From DATCZS01 sp036525795 (GTDB lineage: Bacteria > Actinomycetota > Acidimicrobiia > Spongiisociales > ZC4RG35): a stretch of 33,550 nt of DNA. The stretch spans positions 1-33,550 of the forward strand of contig DATCZS010000170.1 in the NCBI GenBank assembly GCA_036525795.1, read 5' to 3'. The notes beneath the pieces are model-generated. The model worked only from the letters and a program-made list of their open reading frames with translations. It searched no databases and was not told where the DNA came from. This document shows, piece by piece, positions 8,299-16,077 of the stretch. Numbering within the stretch: position 1 is the stretch's first letter; each line of letters starts with the position of its first letter. A program made the position numbers and the translations under genes.

Positions 8299-8961
8299 GT
8301 GCCTGAACCAGCTCCGATCGCCGAACTGACAGGTGTCGGGGTCCGTTTCGGAAAAATGCCCGTGCTGCGCCAGGTCGACCTCGTGGTTCGCCCCGGGCAG
8401 GTGGTCGGCGTGGTCGGTCCCAACGGCTCCGGCAAGTCCACCCTTCTTCGGATCCTCGCCACGCTGATGAAGCCGACCGTGGGATCGGCGCGGGTACTCG
8501 ACATCGAGGTCGGCGGCGATCGGGTCGTGAAGGCGCGGCGGCGACTGACATTGCTCGGCCACCATCCTGGACTGTGGGGAGAGCTCACCCTTGTGGAGAA
8601 CCTGTCGTTCGTCGCCAGGCTTTCCGGGGTCGGCACCGCTCGCGTCGAGGAGATTCTCGAACAGGTGGGACTGGGCGGGGCGATGCACCGGAGGGCCGAC
8701 CACTCGTCGCACGGCATGCAGCGCCGTGTCGAGTTCGCCCGGGCGCTCCTCACCGAGCCACAGCTCCTCCTTCTGGACGAGGCGCACGCCGGACTGGACA
8801 GCGCCGCCCAGAAGCTGGTGGAGGTGACGGTCGAAGATGTGCGGAGCCGAAACGGTGGAGTGGTGCTGGTCTCCCACGAACCCGACCGCATGCTTCCCCT
8901 GGTGGACACCACCTATGCCCTGACCAACGGAACGTTGGTCCCCGACGGAGGCTCCAGATGA
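8299..8961 (+). CDS. ccmA: Cytochrome c maturation ABC transporter ATP-binding protein CcmA
   Basis: A 220-residue ABC ATPase with Walker A GPNGSGKST (40-48), Walker B LLLLDEAHAGLD and the H-loop VSHEP. The signature region reads SSHGMQRRVEFARAL, which departs from LSGGQ but is at the right place. Its place at the head of a ccmB-ccmC-ccmE-ccmF series identifies it as CcmA, which in System I powers release of holo-CcmE from the CcmBC complex. The GTG start at 8299 is chosen because the family similarity begins there and a TACACT box lies eight bases upstream; the open frame further upstream runs opposite the Rieske gene. It overlaps ccmB by four bases (ATGA). Confidence 0.9.
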   Translation: MPEPAPIAELTGVGVRFGKMPVLRQVDLVVRPGQVVGVVGPNGSGKSTLLRILATLMKPTVGSARVLDIEVGGDRVVKARRRLTLLGHHPGLWGELTLVENLSFVARLSGVGTARVEEILEQVGLGGAMHRRADHSSHGMQRRVEFARALLTEPQLLLLDEAHAGLDSAAQKLVEVTVEDVRSRNGGVVLVSHEPDRMLPLVDTTYALTNGTLVPDGGSR

Positions 8962-9638
8962 CCGAACCACGCTTCTGGCGGCAGGTGCGCGAGATCGCCC
9001 GCAAAGACCTCATGATCGAGGGCCGGGCAGGAGAGGCGCTCTACATCACCGTTCCCTTCGGGGCGGTGGCGCTCATGCTGATTCCGCTGGCGATCGGCAC
9101 CGACAAACCACTGCTGGCCAGGGTGGGCCCCGGAATGTTCCTGGCGGTGGCACTGCTGTTCGGGATGCTGGTCGCCTTCCGCCAGACCGCCACCGACGGC
9201 CCCGCCCAGCGCGAGCTGCTGGTGCTCCTCGGGACCGATCCGGCCGCGACGTTCGTGGGAAGGGCCGCCACCTCGATGCTGCTGATGCTGGTGTTCGAAC
9301 TGGTGCTGGTCCCGGTCACCATCCTGCTCTACAACCCTGGCCGTATCGACCGATGGCCGTGGCTTGCGGTGGTGATCGTGCTGCTCGCCTCCGGCCTCTC
9401 CCTCGTGGGGACGCTGGCGGGTTCTGTGACCGTCGGACTCAAGACCCGGAGCACCCTCACCCCCCTGCTGGTGGCACCGCTCTCGATGCCGATGCTGCTT
9501 GCAGCCGGACAGCTCGTTGAAGCGCTGCGCGCCGGGACGAGTATCCTCGTGTGGACTTTGATGCTCGTCACGATCAACCTGGCGATGGCCGTCATCGGCG
9601 TCGCCACCGCAAAGACCCTGGAGGAGTCCTCGATATGA
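8958..9638 (+). CDS. ccmB: Cytochrome c maturation ABC transporter permease CcmB
   Basis: A 226-residue membrane protein with about six membrane segments. Matching CcmB features are the amphipathic N-terminus (VREIARKDLMIEGR), the FGMLVAFRQTATDGPAQREL region and the TPLLVAPLSMPMLLAAGQ stretch. It forms the membrane part of the CcmAB ABC complex used in System I heme delivery. The ATG at 8958 sits within the ccmA stop (ATGA), and the gene ends in another ATGA overlap with ccmC, so translation of the three is coupled. Confidence 0.9.
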   Translation: MTEPRFWRQVREIARKDLMIEGRAGEALYITVPFGAVALMLIPLAIGTDKPLLARVGPGMFLAVALLFGMLVAFRQTATDGPAQRELLVLLGTDPAATFVGRAATSMLLMLVFELVLVPVTILLYNPGRIDRWPWLAVVIVLLASGLSLVGTLAGSVTVGLKTRSTLTPLLVAPLSMPMLLAAGQLVEALRAGTSILVWTLMLVTINLAMAVIGVATAKTLEESSI

Positions 9639-10366
9639 AGCGGGCCAACGCCGCTCTGAACGCCCTGGCGGTCGTCGCCATCGGAATCGGCTTCGCGGTG
9701 GCCGTCGGGGCGCCGCGCGAACGAACCCAGGGAGAATTCGCCCGGATCATGTTCGTCCACGTCCCGTCCGCCTGGCTGGCATTCCTGGCCTTCGGCGTGA
9801 CGCTGGTCGGCGGGATCATCTGGCTGATGCGCAAGAGCCTCCGCTGGGATCGGATCGCCGCATCGTCTGCCGAAGTTGGGGTCTTCTTCACCGCGCTGGC
9901 CCTGCTCACCGGGATGATCTGGGGATATCCGGTGTGGGGGACTTTCTGGGACTGGGGCGATGCCCGGATGATGTCGACGGCCATCATGTTCTTCGTCTAC
10001 GTGGGGTACCTGGCGCTGCGCCGGAGCATCCCCGACCATGAGACGAGAGCGCGCCGATCCGCCATCCTCGGAATCGTGGCATTCGTCCAGGTGCCGCTCG
10101 TCTATCTCTCGGTGCAGCTCTTCCGCACCCTGCACCAGGGTCCGACCTTCACCGGATCCGACTCCCCCATCGACCCGGCATTCGTGCGTGCCCTCCTGGT
10201 GAACCTGGCCGCCTTCACGATCGTCTACGTGGCGTTCACCGCCTCGCGTGCCCGGTTGGCTCGAATCGAGGACGAACTCGACCAGGCCGAGGCCATCGCC
10301 GATTTCGAGCTGGCGGGGTCGGGGATCACCGAACCACACCTCCGGGAGGAGACGAACGATGTCTGA
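9635..10366 (+). CDS. ccmC: Heme-handling membrane protein CcmC
   Basis: A 243-residue protein with six predicted membrane helices. The Trp-rich periplasmic heme-handling motif is WGTFWDWGDARM (101-112), and conserved His residues lie in FVHVPSAW and in RTLHQGPTF, as expected for CcmC. In System I it presents heme to the chaperone CcmE. The start ATG at 9635 overlaps the ccmB stop by four bases. The C-terminal 40 residues are a charged cytoplasmic tail (RIEDELDQAEAIADFELAG) longer than in the compact proteobacterial proteins I know. Confidence 0.92.
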   Translation: MKRANAALNALAVVAIGIGFAVAVGAPRERTQGEFARIMFVHVPSAWLAFLAFGVTLVGGIIWLMRKSLRWDRIAASSAEVGVFFTALALLTGMIWGYPVWGTFWDWGDARMMSTAIMFFVYVGYLALRRSIPDHETRARRSAILGIVAFVQVPLVYLSVQLFRTLHQGPTFTGSDSPIDPAFVRALLVNLAAFTIVYVAFTASRARLARIEDELDQAEAIADFELAGSGITEPHLREETNDV

Positions 10367-10472
10367 AGGATGGGTCCTCTTCGCCTACGTGGTGGTCTAC
10401 GGATTCATGGTCGCCTACGGCGTGTACCTGGCAGGCAAAGCTCGCGCGCTCCGGCGCAGGGCGGAGGGCTGA
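10359..10472 (+). CDS. ccmD: CcmD-like small membrane protein
   Basis: A 37-residue protein with one membrane helix (about 6-25) and a basic C-terminal tail (KARALRRRAEG), placed between ccmC and ccmE, where CcmD is found in System I operons. CcmD helps release holo-CcmE from the CcmABC complex. The ATG at 10359 has a GGGAGGAG ribosome binding site and overlaps the end of ccmC by eight bases. Sequence is poorly conserved in this family, so the name rests mostly on size, topology and position. Confidence 0.75.
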   Translation: MSEGWVLFAYVVVYGFMVAYGVYLAGKARALRRRAEG

Positions 10473-10475
10473 GCC

Positions 10476-10892
10476 GTGCCGTACAAGAGCTTCATCCTTC
10501 CGGCCGCAGGTCTGGTGATCCTCGCGCTCGGCTACATCCTCTTCGGCGGGCTCAACGAGAACCTCGTCTACTACCTGACCCCCGGCGAGGCGATCGCCCA
10601 GCGAGCCGACTTCCCGGACGGTGAGCGGTTCCGCCTGGGCGGACTGGTCGAGGGCGGCTCCATCGCCGAGACTGCGGACGGCGCCACCTTCACCGTGGTC
10701 GAAGGCGGAGCCTCGGTGGACGTCGTTCACACCGGCACCCCGCCCGAGTTGTTCCGTGACAACGTCGGCGTGGTGGTCGAGGGCGCCTGGGACGGCGACC
10801 GCTTCGCCACCGACACGCTCATCATCAAGCACGACGAGGAGTACCGCTCGTCAGACGGCGAGGAGCCCTACGTTCCTCCCACCGAGGGATAG
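10476..10892 (+). CDS. ccmE: Cytochrome c heme chaperone CcmE
   Basis: A 138-residue protein with an N-terminal signal anchor (about 6-23) and an OB-fold periplasmic domain. The heme-binding segment is IIKHDEEY: H119 is the residue that forms the covalent heme bond and Y123 the conserved heme ligand. This is the classic HxxxY type, not the CxxxY variant known from some archaea and bacteria. The GTG at 10476 lies three bases after the ccmD stop. The tail after Y123 is short and acidic. Confidence 0.92.
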   Translation: MPYKSFILPAAGLVILALGYILFGGLNENLVYYLTPGEAIAQRADFPDGERFRLGGLVEGGSIAETADGATFTVVEGGASVDVVHTGTPPELFRDNVGVVVEGAWDGDRFATDTLIIKHDEEYRSSDGEEPYVPPTEG

Positions 10893-10900
10893 GAGTCTCC

Positions 10901-12940
10901 GTGATCGCAATCGTCGGAATGCTGGCCGTGCTCGTCGCCGCCGGCTCGTCCCTCGCCCTCATCGTCCGCGGATTGAGAGCGATGCGCGACCCGGAAGGCC
11001 CGACCGCTCCTCTCAAGCTCCCCGTGTACGGCATCGTGGGCGGGGCGGTGGTGGCGATGGCCGCGCTCGAAGTCGGGCTGCTCACCGACGACTTCTCGAT
11101 CGAGTACATCTCCAACAACTCCGCCACGACCACTCCGTTCCTGTTCAAACTCGCCAGCGGATGGGCGGCGCTGGAGGGGAGCATCCTGTTGTGGGGCCTG
11201 GTACTGGCGATGTACGTGTACACGGTCTATCGCCAGGTGGCGAGGCGTTCCCAAGGGGATCGACTGGGCGCCGGCGCCATGTTCGTGCTCGGGATCATCA
11301 CCTTGTTCTTCTTCGGGTTGATGCTGACCGTGTCGAACCCCTTCCGCGTGTGCGTCGAGCCGGGGATGGTCGGGTGTTTCGAGGCGTCGAACTGGCCCTG
11401 GAGCGCGTCACTCGCCTCGCTCGAAGGGCGCGGACCGAACCCGCTGCTCCAGAACCACATCCTGATGGCGGTGCATCCCCCGATGCTCTACCTCGGCTAC
11501 GTGGGGATGGCGGTGCCGTTCGCGTTCGCCATGTCGGCGCTGATGCTGGGCGGCAGCGGCACGGAATGGTTGAAGCGCACCAGGGCGTGGACACTCATCG
11601 CCTGGGGCTTCCTCACACTCGGCATCGTGCTCGGCGGTCTCTGGTCATACGAGGTGCTCGGATGGGGCGGGTACTGGGCGTGGGATCCGGTGGAGAACGC
11701 CTCGTTCCTTCCCTGGCTGGTCGCAACGGCCTTCATCCACTCTGCCGTCGTACAGGAGCGGCGCGACATGTTGCAGGCGTGGAACTTCGTGCTGGTGATC
11801 GCCACATTCGCGCTGACCATCCTCGGGACCTTCCTCACCCGTTCCGGCGTGATCGTGTCGGTTCACAGCTTCACCCAATCTGCCATCGGCCCGGTACTGC
11901 TGTGGTTCCTGATGATCGTGCTCGTGGCCTCGTTCGGCCTGTTCGCCGTCCGCGCCCATCTCGTCGCCTCGTCGCCACGCCTGGACTCCCTCGCCAGCAG
12001 GGAGGGCGCGTTCTTGTTCAACAACCTGCTGCTCACGGTGTTCGCCCTCGTCGTCCTGGTCGGGACGCTCTACCCCATGTTCGTGGAGGCGTTCTCGGGG
12101 GATCAGGTGGGCGTCGGCCGGCCGTTCTTCGACCGCATGGCCATCCCTCTGTCGTACGGATTGCTGCTGGCGATGGGTCTCGGGCCGATCACGCCCTATC
12201 GATCGGCCCGAGGGTCGGTGGTGTGGCAGCGGGTCAAGACGCCCGTTCGATTGGCGCTCGGCGCCACCGCCCTGGCCGTGGTCCTGTCCTACCGCAACCC
12301 GTTCCTGTTGCTGGGGGTGCTGACGGCGACCTTCGCGATCTTCGTGATCCTGCGCAACCTGTACCACTCGGCAAAGACGTCCGGCGCGAAGCTCGGTCTG
12401 GCGCTCCCGGCGGCGACGCTGCGCATCATGCGCAACGATGCCGGCTACTGGGGCGGACAGATCTCGCATTTCGGGGTGGCGGTGCTGGCGCTCGGCATCG
12501 CCATCTCGGCCAATCTCGGCGTCGAATCCGAGGTCGTGCTCAGGCCAGGTGAGACCGCCACCGTGGCCGGCTACGACATCACGTTCAACGGACAGTTCAC
12601 GAGACAGGAAGCCCACCGGTTGGTGATCGGGGCGGACGTCGAGATCGCCCGCGACGGGAGGGTGATCGGGGCCGAGCAGCCTCGCATCAACCGCTACGAG
12701 ATCTCGGACATGAGCGTCGCCACTCCCGCCGTCGACGAGTCCATCACCGGCGACCTGTACCTGTCGCTGCGAAATGTGACCCCCGAAAACGTCACGATCG
12801 AGGTCCTGTGGTTCCCCTACATCTGGTTGGTGTGGGTCGGTGGATTCATCGCCGGGCTGGCGGTGCTGTGGTCGAGGCTGGTGTCCAGGCCTGCCCGCCG
12901 GGCGAGTCCGGTGCTGGAGGGCGCAGCAGATGAACGCTGA
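10901..12940 (+). CDS. ccmF: Cytochrome c heme lyase CcmF
   Basis: A 679-residue polytopic membrane protein with about 14-15 segments. The WWD domain is WGGYWAWDPVENASFLPWL (255-273), and conserved His residues lie in VHPPMLYLGY, FIHSAV and SVHSFTQ. CcmF, with CcmH, attaches heme from holo-CcmE to apocytochrome CxxCH motifs on the outer face of the membrane. The C-terminal portion (about 540-640) is a soluble beta-rich domain before the last helix, as in the family. The GTG start has AGGAG upstream; the gene ends with an 11-base overlap with ccmH. Confidence 0.95.
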   Translation: MIAIVGMLAVLVAAGSSLALIVRGLRAMRDPEGPTAPLKLPVYGIVGGAVVAMAALEVGLLTDDFSIEYISNNSATTTPFLFKLASGWAALEGSILLWGLVLAMYVYTVYRQVARRSQGDRLGAGAMFVLGIITLFFFGLMLTVSNPFRVCVEPGMVGCFEASNWPWSASLASLEGRGPNPLLQNHILMAVHPPMLYLGYVGMAVPFAFAMSALMLGGSGTEWLKRTRAWTLIAWGFLTLGIVLGGLWSYEVLGWGGYWAWDPVENASFLPWLVATAFIHSAVVQERRDMLQAWNFVLVIATFALTILGTFLTRSGVIVSVHSFTQSAIGPVLLWFLMIVLVASFGLFAVRAHLVASSPRLDSLASREGAFLFNNLLLTVFALVVLVGTLYPMFVEAFSGDQVGVGRPFFDRMAIPLSYGLLLAMGLGPITPYRSARGSVVWQRVKTPVRLALGATALAVVLSYRNPFLLLGVLTATFAIFVILRNLYHSAKTSGAKLGLALPAATLRIMRNDAGYWGGQISHFGVAVLALGIAISANLGVESEVVLRPGETATVAGYDITFNGQFTRQEAHRLVIGADVEIARDGRVIGAEQPRINRYEISDMSVATPAVDESITGDLYLSLRNVTPENVTIEVLWFPYIWLVWVGGFIAGLAVLWSRLVSRPARRASPVLEGAADER

Positions 12941-13340
12941 CCTGCGGTCGATTGGAGGATGGGTGATCACCATCGCCCTGGCAGGAGTGGTGATCGCCGG
13001 CTTCGTGCTCGGCGACCCCACCCCTGAAGACCGGGTGGCCACGCTGGGCGCTGCGATCAAGTGCCCCGTGTGCCAGGGCGAGGCGATCATCGACTCGCCG
13101 TCGGAGACCGCCTCGGCAATGATGGAACTCCTGGAGGAGAAGGTGGCGGCCGGCGAGACCGACCAGCAGATCGTCGCCTTCTTCCAGAGTCGCTTCGGCG
13201 ACGGCATCTACCTCGATCCGCCGTTCCAGGGCAAGACCGTCGTCGTGTGGTTGACCCCCGTCGCCGCCATCGCAGGCGGCCTGTGGCTGATCTCGCGCAG
13301 GCGGCGCCGTCCCGAATCCCTTCCCGTGGAGCAGTCATGA
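12930..13340 (+). CDS. ccmH: Cytochrome c maturation thiol oxidoreductase CcmH
   Basis: A 136-residue protein with an N-terminal signal anchor (about 10-28), the redox motif IKCPVCQG (C45 and C48, equivalent to the LRCxxC of the family) within a three-helix domain, and a C-terminal membrane helix followed by basic residues. It keeps apocytochrome thiols reduced for heme ligation with CcmF and CcmG. The ATG at 12930 has GGAGG nine bases upstream and overlaps ccmF by 11 bases. It overlaps the next gene by four (ATGA). Confidence 0.92.
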   Translation: MNADLRSIGGWVITIALAGVVIAGFVLGDPTPEDRVATLGAAIKCPVCQGEAIIDSPSETASAMMELLEEKVAAGETDQQIVAFFQSRFGDGIYLDPPFQGKTVVVWLTPVAAIAGGLWLISRRRRRPESLPVEQS

Positions 13341-14158
13341 CGTCCGAACGCGCCCGCTTGATCGAACGGTTGAATGTCGTCAGGCGCGACCTCGCCGAAC
13401 TCGCCGAACAGGTTCAGTCCGGGGAGATCGACGATGTCACGGCGGGTCGGTTGCGGCAGGGGTACGAGGAGGAGCTCGGTCGCCTCCGGGATCTGGTCGG
13501 TCCCACTCCGGAGGATGCCGGACCCACCCCGGAGCCAGAGTCCGAGCCAGAGACGGCCTCCGTCGCCCCCCAGGTTCGTCCCGCCCGGTCGCCGCGCCGG
13601 GTCGTCGTCGGGGCAGTCGTCCTCGTCGGCGCACTCACCACCGCCATCTTCTTCGCGGCGCAGGGCGCCGAGCCCGATCCCGCTTCGGTCGGATCCGACG
13701 GCCCCGGGGCGCTCACCGTCGATCCGGCGTCTGTGACGAATGAACAGCTCGAGGCGGTCGTTGCGGCCAATCCGGACATCACCGCCATGCGCATGGCGCT
13801 CGCCGACCGCTACTACGAGGCGGAGGAGTGGGGATCGGCCCTCGACCACTACCTGTACATCGCAGAGAACACCACGAACCCCGCAGAGGAGACCAAGGCG
13901 CTCGCCAGGGTCGGATGGATGGCGTACATCACCGAGCAGGCCGAGCCGGCCGACGAGTATTTCGCCCGGGCGCTTGCCATCGACCCGACCAACTCCGAAG
14001 CGATCTTGTTCCGGGCCTTCAACACCATGTACGGGCTCGACGATCCTGCCGGCGCGATTCCACAGTTCGAGGTGGCGCTGGCGCTGCCGAACATCTCGGA
14101 CAACGTGGTGTCTCAGATCGAGGCATCACTGGAGGAGGCGCGGACGGCGGCACCATGA
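13337..14158 (+). CDS. ccmI: CcmI-like TPR membrane protein of cytochrome c maturation
   Basis: A 273-residue protein: cytoplasmic N-terminal coiled segment (about 1-50), a Pro/Glu-rich linker, one membrane helix (about 88-107) and a C-terminal TPR domain (about 140-270) outside the membrane. This resembles CcmI/NrfG/CycH proteins, which hold apocytochromes for the heme lyase, although the usual CcmI has two N-terminal helices and here there is one. The position between ccmH and the thioredoxin gene supports the role. ATG at 13337, overlapping both neighbours by four bases. Confidence 0.75.
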   Translation: MTSERARLIERLNVVRRDLAELAEQVQSGEIDDVTAGRLRQGYEEELGRLRDLVGPTPEDAGPTPEPESEPETASVAPQVRPARSPRRVVVGAVVLVGALTTAIFFAAQGAEPDPASVGSDGPGALTVDPASVTNEQLEAVVAANPDITAMRMALADRYYEAEEWGSALDHYLYIAENTTNPAEETKALARVGWMAYITEQAEPADEYFARALAIDPTNSEAILFRAFNTMYGLDDPAGAIPQFEVALALPNISDNVVSQIEASLEEARTAAP

Positions 14159-14757
14159 CCGACATCGGCCCCGAGCCCGTCACCGAAACGCCCCGACAGC
14201 CCGGGCGGCGCCCGGTCATCGCCATCGCCGCCATCGTCCTGGGAGCGGCGGTGCTGGCCTGGGTCTTCGGAGGTCGATTCGGGCAGGATCCCCGGCTGGT
14301 CGATTCGCCGCTGATCGGCCAGCCGTTCCCGGATCTCACCCTCGACTACCTCGAAAAGGACGGTTCCCTCACCTTCTCCGACCTCAAGGGCAAGGTCCTG
14401 GTCGTGAACTTCTGGGCCTCCTGGTGCATTCCCTGCCGGATCGAGCATCCGGCGCTCACCGGGGCGTCCAGGATCTACGGAGACCGCGGCGTGGAGTTCA
14501 TCGGGATCGTGTATCAGGACTCGAAGAGCCAGGCCATCGAGTTTCTCGACGAGTTGGGCCGGGGGGGCGAGCACTACCAATACGTGGTCGACCCTGATTC
14601 CCGGGCCACCGTCGAGTTGGGAGTGTTCGGCGTTCCCGAGACCTACTTCGTCGACGCCGAAGGCATCATCCGCGGCAAGGTCCAGGGCGAGGTGAACCCC
14701 GTACTGCTGGTGCGGGCGATCGAAGACGTGCTCGCCGGACGCACGCCCGAACTCTGA
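14155..14757 (+). CDS. ccmG: Thiol:disulfide interchange protein CcmG/DsbE (thioredoxin family)
   Basis: A 200-residue membrane-anchored thioredoxin: helix about 19-39, active site WCIPC (C91, C94) and the cis-Pro loop GVPET (P161). It would reduce CcmH or apocytochrome disulfides on the outer face of the membrane. It is the last gene of the ccm operon, starting within the ccmI stop (ATGA). No DsbD/CcdA electron donor is encoded in the window, so it must be elsewhere. No terminator is clear after it; the hexaheme gene begins 158 bases later. Confidence 0.92.
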   Translation: MTDIGPEPVTETPRQPGRRPVIAIAAIVLGAAVLAWVFGGRFGQDPRLVDSPLIGQPFPDLTLDYLEKDGSLTFSDLKGKVLVVNFWASWCIPCRIEHPALTGASRIYGDRGVEFIGIVYQDSKSQAIEFLDELGRGGEHYQYVVDPDSRATVELGVFGVPETYFVDAEGIIRGKVQGEVNPVLLVRAIEDVLAGRTPEL

Positions 14758-14781
14758 GAAGTCTCCCCCAAATGGGCTCGC

Positions 14782-14806
14782 ATCCGACATAGTGTCGGAT
14801 TACGCT
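14782..14806 (+). promoter_or_regulatory. Candidate operator palindrome and -10 box upstream of the hexaheme gene
   Basis: A perfect 8-base inverted repeat, ATCCGACA-TAG-TGTCGGAT, occupies 14782-14800 and directly abuts a TACGCT box (14801-14806) that could be a -10 element. A palindrome in the spacer between -35 and -10 is a usual place for a regulator to bind. The regulator is unknown. Confidence 0.4.
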
Positions 14807-14821
14807 GAATTCCGGTCGAAA

Positions 14822-14859
14822 CCGTGTGATTTAGGGCCGAACGGCCCGTGAACCCACGG
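14822..14859 (+). promoter_or_regulatory. Structured leader of the hexaheme gene (nested hairpins)
   Basis: CCGTG (14822-14826) can pair with CACGG (14855-14859), enclosing a perfect hairpin GGGCCG-AA-CGGCCC (14834-14847). If transcription starts near 14812, this lies in a leader of about 100 nt. I could not match it to a known riboswitch. It may be a cis-regulatory RNA or part of a dyad-rich DNA control region. Confidence 0.3.
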
Positions 14860-14867
14860 CTGAGAAC

Positions 14868-14882
14868 GGGGACTATGTCCCC
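14868..14882 (+). promoter_or_regulatory. Palindrome GGGGAC-TAT-GTCCCC upstream of the hexaheme gene
   Basis: A perfect 6-base dyad with a 3-base centre, 33 bases before the ATG at 14916. It resembles half sites of the actinobacterial DosR box (GGGAC...GTCCC), but the spacer is one base short. Similar dyads also occur as REP-type extragenic palindromes. The function is undecided. Confidence 0.35.
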
Positions 14883-14915
14883 AATTGCACTAGGTGGTTC
14901 GACTCGGAGGTCGAG

Positions 14916-15962
14916 ATGGGCGCGAAAGCCTTGTTCAAGTTTCTGTTTCTCACAGGCATGGCGCTCGCCTTGGCGGCGTGTGCCGGAGAGGCGGGCCCCG
15001 AAGGCCCTGCCGGCCCCGTCGGCCCTGCCGGCCCCCAGGGTCCTGCCGGCGCCGCCGGGAATGCGGCCGAGCTCGACGTCTCCCAACTGTCGTGCACCGA
15101 GTGCCACAACGACACCACCATCATCTGGTCCAAGGAGGCCCAGTTCCGCGAGGCGTCGGTTCACGGCACCGGTCAGGCTTTCATCCGGGGTGAGAGCACC
15201 AACTGCGCCGGTTGCCACGGGCACGAGGGCGCCAAGGCCCGCATCAGCGCCGGCCTGCCGCCGCACGACGAATCAGTGGCGGGTATCACCAACGTCTCGC
15301 CGTACGACTGTCGGACCTGTCACCAGATCCACACGTCGTACACCGGCAACGACTGGGCACTGACCGGTGACGCCCAGCCGGTGCAGCTGGAGTACTCCCC
15401 GGGTACGTACGACGGAGGCGACGGAAACCTCTGCTCCAACTGCCACCAGAGCCGGAACGAGTTCCCGGTGCTCACACTCGCCGACGGAGCCGAGTACGAG
15501 GTGACATCGAATCGGTTCGGCCCGCACTACGGCATCGAGGCGCAGATGATGCTCGGCGAGGGTGCGTTCTTCGTCGACGATGACTCGAGCCCGCACTACG
15601 AGAACGTCACAGACACCTGCGTGGGCTGCCACATGGGTGAAGAGCGCAACCACACCTACGAGGCCGAAGTGGAACGCTGCCAGGCCTGCCACTCCGATGC
15701 CGAGAACTTCGACATCGACGGCACCCAGACCGAAGTCATGGAGCTGTTGGAGGAGCTGAAGGCGCTGCTGATCGACGCCGGGATCGTCGACCTCGAGCTC
15801 GATCCGGAGGGGGCCCGCACCGTCACCGGCTTCTTCCCCGAGGAAGTGGTGGCTGCGAGGTGGAACTACATGATGGTCTACGTCGACCACAGCTTCGGCG
15901 TCCACAACCCCAGCTACATCAAGGGGATGCTCGAGGCCTCAATCGCAGCGCTCAGCGACTGA
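14916..15962 (+). CDS. Hexaheme c-type cytochrome lipoprotein with collagen-like stalk
   Basis: A 348-residue protein with a lipoprotein signal (LALAAC, Cys22 the probable lipidated residue) and then seven collagen-like Gly-X-Y triplets (residues 27-48, GPE/GPA/GPV/GPQ type). Six CxxCH motifs follow (His at 64, 101, 136, 177, 239, 259). Many non-CxxCH His residues (for example H83, H117, H139, H204, H227, H246, H325) could provide bis-His ligation. The C-terminal DHSFGVHNPSY segment resembles the conserved GVHNP region of NrfA/HAO/OTR-related multiheme cytochromes, but the five-heme NrfA catalytic pattern is not obvious. The ATG at 14916 has GGAGG upstream. It lies just after the ccm operon that would mature it and before a strong terminator. 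It probably carries electrons on the outer face of the membrane; its substrate is unknown. Confidence 0.9.
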   Translation: MGAKALFKFLFLTGMALALAACAGEAGPEGPAGPVGPAGPQGPAGAAGNAAELDVSQLSCTECHNDTTIIWSKEAQFREASVHGTGQAFIRGESTNCAGCHGHEGAKARISAGLPPHDESVAGITNVSPYDCRTCHQIHTSYTGNDWALTGDAQPVQLEYSPGTYDGGDGNLCSNCHQSRNEFPVLTLADGAEYEVTSNRFGPHYGIEAQMMLGEGAFFVDDDSSPHYENVTDTCVGCHMGEERNHTYEAEVERCQACHSDAENFDIDGTQTEVMELLEELKALLIDAGIVDLELDPEGARTVTGFFPEEVVAARWNYMMVYVDHSFGVHNPSYIKGMLEASIAALSD

Positions 15963-15987
15963 GCCACGACACCGACCTCCTGAGACA

Positions 15988-16025
15988 GAGAGCTCCCGGC
16001 CATCCGGCCGGGAGCTCTCCCTTTT
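15988..16025 (+). terminator. Rho-independent terminator after the hexaheme gene
   Basis: A 13-bp perfect stem, GAGAGCTCCCGGC pairing with GCCGGGAGCTCTC around a 6-base loop, is followed by CCTTTT. It lies 26 bases after the stop codon. Confidence 0.85.
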
Positions 16026-16065
16026 GGCATCGAGACACATCCGGAGTGGATCGAGACGAGCTGTG

Positions 16066-16071
16066 TAGGTT
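16066..16071 (+). promoter_or_regulatory. -10 box of a probable leaderless promoter (membrane-EEP gene)
   Basis: TAGGTT ends six bases before a TTG (16078) and nine before an ATG (16081). The same hexamer with six-base spacing occurs at 25369. Confidence 0.45.
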
Positions 16072-16077
16072 GGAGCC

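Noticed and set aside
10621..12552. A 643-codon plus-strand open frame in another phase
   Set aside because: It overlaps ccmE and ccmF out of frame and is arginine-rich without domains.
11645..13207. A 520-codon minus-strand open frame
   Set aside because: It lies opposite ccmF and ccmH, which have clear WWD and CxxC motifs.
14916..15962. Hexaheme protein as an NrfA nitrite reductase
   Set aside because: It has a GVHNP-like segment, but six plain CxxCH motifs, no CxxCK and an N-terminal collagen-like stalk do not fit classical NrfA, so no enzyme name is given.
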